This document shows positions 60,108-64,000 of a stretch of 64,000 bases of DNA, piece after piece. The position numbers and the translations under genes were made by a program. The stretch comes from Emiliania huxleyi CCMP1516 (Eukaryota; Haptophyta; Isochrysidales; Noelaerhabdaceae). The DNA is taken from contig NW_005197128.1 of NCBI RefSeq assembly GCF_000372725.1, positions 224,576 to 288,575 of the forward strand. Direction: 5' to 3'. The notes beneath the pieces are model-generated. The model searched no databases. It saw nothing but the letters and a program-made list of their open reading frames with translations, and was not told the DNA's origin. The stretch's first letter is position 1; every line of letters starts with the position of its first letter.

Positions 60108-63100
60108 ATGGTGGTCGACGCCCCTGCCAAACCGGTGCGCTTCGAGTTCAAAAACTGCTCCTACCGCGTGAAAGTGCGATCGGATGGACGGGGCCTGGGA
60201 AACACGCCCGCTTGCTGCGTCAAAACCAAGGACCGCTACCTTCTGCGCGACGTCTCTGCGTCGGTTTCGTCGGGCGAGGTCCTCACCGTGATGGGCCCGA
60301 GCGGCGCGGGCAAGACGACGCTGCTGCGCATGCTCGCGCTCGAAAAGGGACCCGGCACTCCGTACGGGAATGTGACTCTCAACGGCCACGCGTTCACGCG
60401 CACGGTCTACACGGCGCACGCGGCGTCGGTCGAGCAGGAGGACTCGCTCTGGGCCTTCCTCACCGCGCGCGAGCAGCTCGAGTACGCGGTGCGCCTCTCG
60501 CGGCCGGCGCTGCGCTCGGCCGAGCGCGCCGCCGCCGTCGACGAGCTGCTCGGCGCCCTCGGGCTCGAGTCGTGCCAGCACACGCGCGCCGGCAACGCGC
60601 TGGTGCGCGGCCTGTCGGGCGGGCAGCGGCGGCGGCTCTCGCTGGCGCTGGCGCTGGCCAAGGAGCCGCTCCTCGTCTTCCTAGACGAGCCCACCTCCGG
60701 ACTCGACGCCGCCGGCGCCGCCGCCGTCATGGCGCTGCTCAAGAGCGTCGCGCGCCGCGTCAACGCCGCGATCCTCTGCACGATCCACCAGCCCTCGTCG
60801 GCCGTCTTTGCCGGCTTCGACAAGACGCTCATCCTGTCGGGCGGGCGGGCGGCGTACTGCGGGCCGGCGAGCGAGCTGGTCGGCTACCTCGCCTCGATTG
60901 GCCAGCCCGTCCCCGCCAACACCAACCCGGCCGACCACATGCTGGCGATCGCAAACGCGGACTTCACCTCGCCGGCCGAGGTCGAGGCTGTGCTGGCGGC
61001 GTGGGAGGGAAGAGGGCCGCAGGAGGAGGAGGAGGGGAGCGTCGCGCTGCTGCCGCTGCCGCCCGCCCCGCAGAAGAGCTTCTGCACGGAGCTGCTCGTC
61101 CTCGTGGGCAAGCACGGCCGCATCGCGTACAAGGCGCACCCCGACGCATGTTGAGAACCGTCCGAGAAGCTTCCGCTGCCCACACGACAGCTGTCGCCGC
61201 CTCCGCCCTCAGTGGTCCCCTCCCCGTGGCTCACTCACGGCCGCCCGACAGACCTCCCTCTCCTCCCCCCCAACCAGGACCCGCTGCTCTACCTGGCGCG
61301 GCTGTGCGGCGCCTTCTTCTTCACGCTCTTCCTCTGCGTGCTCTTCGTCTACCAGCGCACAAAGTCGCAAGAGTGCGCCGCTGCCACCGCCGGACACACC
61401 TCTGCCCCCCGATCTCAGAGGCCCCCACGGCCGCGCCGCATGATGGCGCCCACCTCCCCGCAGCGTGATGGCGCCCACCTCGCCCCCCACCTCCCCCCGC
61501 TGCAGGTACGTGCTGCAGCACGTCTTCCTCGGCTCCTTCGCGATGGGCTCCTGCGCCATCCTCGGCCTCGCCGCCGTCTTCGTCGGCCACGCCGAGGCGC
61601 AGATTGTCCGGCGCGAGGCGCGCCTCAAGCCCGCGCGACGCCCTGCACTCGCCCCGCACTTGCCTTGCGCGTGACTTGGCCGCGACGCCTCCCGCAGGTG
61701 ACGGACGGCATGTACGGCCAGCTCGCCTACGGCATGGCGACCGCCGTCTACCAGGTGCGCTCTTCTCGCCCTCTGGCGGGGGCCGCGCCCGCTCCACACA
61801 GCCCTTCGTACCCGTGGCGCAGGTGCCGATGATGTTCCTCGTGGCCATCTGCGGGCTCGTGCCGCTCTACGCCGTCGCGGCTTGGCCGTGGGAGAGCCTC
61901 CCGACGGTGTGGCTCGTGTTCGGCACCTTCCTCGTCGCGTTCGAGATGGCGGCGCAGCTCTTCTCGCTCGACGGCAAGGTGCTCTTCGGGCTGCTCAACT
62001 TCCAAAACATCTGGTTCACCTCCTTCATCTTCTCGGGCATCTTTGTCACCCGCGAGGACGTCATCTGGCCGCTCCGCGTCTTCACGTACATCCTCCCCTT
62101 CGGCTGGGGCACCCGCTCCTTCTTCTGGGCCCTCTTCCACGACTGGGGCGTCGACGGCTCGGACGGCTTCTCCGGCACGGCCCCGTGCGACCCCGGCCTG
62201 CCCGGTTGCTTCTCGGACGCCGTCCGCGGCTCGCCAGGCACCGGCTTCTTCTGCCCCGGCCTGCCCGCCGTGGAGTGCTGGGGCGACGTCGGCCCTCGGA
62301 TCCTCGACTCGATCGGGTCGGTCTACCGCATCCTCACGAGCGAAAACACGCTCGCCGCCGACCTGGGCTACCTCGTCGCCATCGCCGCCGCCTTCAAGGC
62401 GCTCTACCTCCTCCGCCTCGCCTCCCTCCTCCGCCTCCGCGCCGTCCCGCGCCGGCCTCCCGCGGCACTGCCCCCGCTCGACGGCCCGCAGCGGCAGACG
62501 CTCCTCACCGTCAACGACGTCGTCGCGCCGCCGTCGCCGCTGCTGGCGGCCGCTGGCCGCGGCCTTCGCTTCGCCTTCTCCGATTGCTCCTTCGCCATCC
62601 AGGTTCGGCCGGCGGGAGGGGGCAGCTGCGCGCGCAAGAGCGAGACCCGCTACCTGCTGCGCGACGTCTCTGCGTCGGTGTCGTCGGGCGAGGTCCTCGC
62701 CGTGATGGGCCCGAGCGGCGCGGGCAAGACGACGCTGCTGCGCATGCTCGCGCTCGAAAAGGGGCCCGGCGCCCGGACGGGGCACGTGGCCTTCAATGGG
62801 AAGCCCTTCACGCCGTTGCTCTACACGCGCTACGCAACCTTCATGGAGCAGGGCGACTCGCTCTGGGCCTTCCTCACCGCGCGCGAGCAGCTCGAGTACG
62901 CGGTGCGCCTCTCGCGGCCGGCGCTGCGCTCGGCCGAGCGCGCCGCCGCCGTCGACGAGCTGCTCGGCGCCCTCGGGCTCGAGTCGTGCCAGCACACGCG
63001 CGCCGGCAACGCGCTGGTGCGCGGCCTGTCGGGCGGGCAGCGGCGGCGGCTCTCGCTGGCGCTGGCGCTGGCCAAGGAGCCGCTCCTCGTCTTCCTCGAC

Positions 63101-64000
63101 GAGCCCACCTCCGGACTCGACGCCGCCGGCGCCGCCGCCGTCATGGCGCTGCTCAAGAGCGTCGCGCGCCGCGTCAACGCCGCGATCCTCTGCACGATCC
63201 ACCAGCCCTCGTCGGCCGTCTTTGCCGGCTTCGACAAGACGCTCATCCTGTCGGGCGGGCGGGCGGCGTACTGCGGGCCGGCGAGCGAGCTGGTCGGCTA
63301 CCTCGCCTCGATTGGCCAGCCCGTCCCCGCCAACACCAACCCGGCCGACCACATGCTGGCGATCGCAAACGCGGACTTCACCGACGCGAGCCTGGTCGAG
63401 GAGACCATCGCGCAGTGGAGCTCGAAGCAGCCTCCGCCACAGACGGAGGAGGCCGACTGCGGCAGCGAGCAGCAGCCGGCGGGCGCGGGCGTGGCGACGC
63501 AGTTCGCCGTGCTACTGCACAAGCACGGCCGGCTCCTGCTGCGCGACCCGATCATGTACATCGCGCGGTGCGTCATCTTCGTCGTCATCTCGCTCTCCCT
63601 CTCGATCATCTACATCGACACGCGGAGGCGCGACTCGCAGGAGCAGCTCTTTCCTCGGCTGTTCCTCGAGGCGCCGACGATGGGCGCGTTCCCCGCAGCG
63701 GGGGCGGTGAACAGCGTCTCTTCACACCCCATCTCGATGTGAACAGTGGTGGATCTCGAACATCGCGCCCGCCCTCGGGCTGCTCCCCCTCCTCGCCCAG
63801 TTCCTCGACCTCCAGATCCTCCGGCGCGAGCTGCGGGACGGCATCTACCACCCGGCCGTGTACGTCGCCGCGCAGACGCTGCTGCAGGCGCCAATGGCGG
63901 TCGCGCGCTTCACACCCAGAGGCGGGCCGCGTCGCTCCACGCCCTCCCCCCTGTGACCAGGCGCCGATGATGTTTGTGCTCGCCTTTGCCAACTTGGTTC
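60108..64000 (+). CDS. full-size ABCG (PDR-like) transporter, 3' incomplete
   Basis: Exons 60108-61133, 61278-61372, 61506-61617, 61698-61754, 61823-63706, 63747-63887, 63961 to window end. Order NBD1-TMD1-NBD2-TMD2 (cut). Both NBDs have Walker A GPSGAGKTTLLRML, signature LVRGLSGGQRRRLSLALALA, Walker B LLVFLDEPTSGLDAAG and the switch region CTIHQPSS. TMD1 has DPLLYLARLCGAFFFTLFLC, VTDGMYGQLAYGMATAVYQ, VPMMFLVAICGLVPLYAVAA and a cysteine-containing outer loop GTAPCDPGLPGCFSDAV. The family exports lipids or drugs across the plasma membrane with ATP. NBD2 copies NBD1 almost exactly. Donors are GC, GT, GC, GT, GT, GC. ATG 60108 follows an open stretch; an upstream exon is possible. Confidence 0.92.
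63707..63746 (+). repeat. 40-bp intron bounded by GTGAACAG repeats
   Basis: The shortest intron here: GTGAACAG, 24 bases beginning CGTCTCTTCAC, then GTGAACAG. Without removal the frame meets a TGA at 63740; with removal AAGA joins WWISNIAPALG in frame. Same core as in the NeuB-gene intron 3 and a related core in the UGM gene. Confidence 0.8.

Noticed and set aside
62043..63710. Ser/Arg-rich frames overlapping the ABC transporter
   Set aside because: Out-of-frame shadows; the transporter frame carries all ABC motifs.
1..64000. tRNA or rRNA genes
   Set aside because: I looked for T-loop (GTTCGAATC-like) and acceptor-stem patterns and found none convincing by eye; a tRNAscan-SE run would decide.

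Overview
This window is nuclear DNA of a GC-rich microbial eukaryote. A haptophyte alga (Prymnesium/Emiliania-like) is the best guess. The reasons are dense small introns, most with GC-AG rather than GT-AG splice sites by my hand count, secreted glycan enzymes, a sialic-acid/KDN-type synthase, a plastid-type phosphate translocator, a metacaspase and a UDP-galactopyranose mutase. The taxon is inference. Another secondary-plastid alga, such as a pelagophyte, is possible. I saw no bacterial operons, CRISPR arrays, tRNA or rRNA genes.

Layout. 0-7 kb: decayed RCC1-repeat fragment, NeuB-like synthase (+), PH-domain AGC kinase (-). 7-14 kb: repeat-rich DNA with a metacaspase (-), a possible retroelement 3' end with (CTTT)n tail, and an orphan kinase C-terminus. 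14-21 kb: ShK-domain membrane protein and a GT34-like glycosyltransferase (-), a young miniature LTR element with a 5-bp target duplication, a frameshifted sugar-enzyme tail (+), a glycosyltransferase-like gene (-). 21-32 kb: membrane TIR-like protein (+), U-box remnant, 13-exon CRAL-TRIO protein (-), 9-exon phosphate translocator (-). 32-47 kb: secreted beta-helix-like protein (-), large membrane-anchored ectoprotein (+), long DGAT2-like acyltransferase (-), retroelement debris, NAD-epimerase (+), PPP1R11 homologue (-). 47-60 kb: GH43, GT61, GH51 and a 5'-truncated UDP-galactopyranose mutase, all on the minus strand, suggesting arabinose/galactofuranose glycan metabolism, next to a DUF3431 gene that is partly duplicated 6 kb away. 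60-64 kb: full-size ABCG transporter running off the window.

The most interesting signal lies in the introns. Resolving exons by protein logic and phase shows that many introns begin with the same 6-33 bases that begin the following exon, so the donor lies inside a direct repeat. Unrelated genes share homologous intron sequence in sense orientation. At least four short intron families recur, together with introns built from roughly 10-nt minisatellites. This looks like active intron gain by introner-like insertion and/or tandem duplication at splice boundaries.

Gene models were built by hand from codon phase, family motifs and splice signals. Exon coordinates are given where phases close; uncertain ends are stated.
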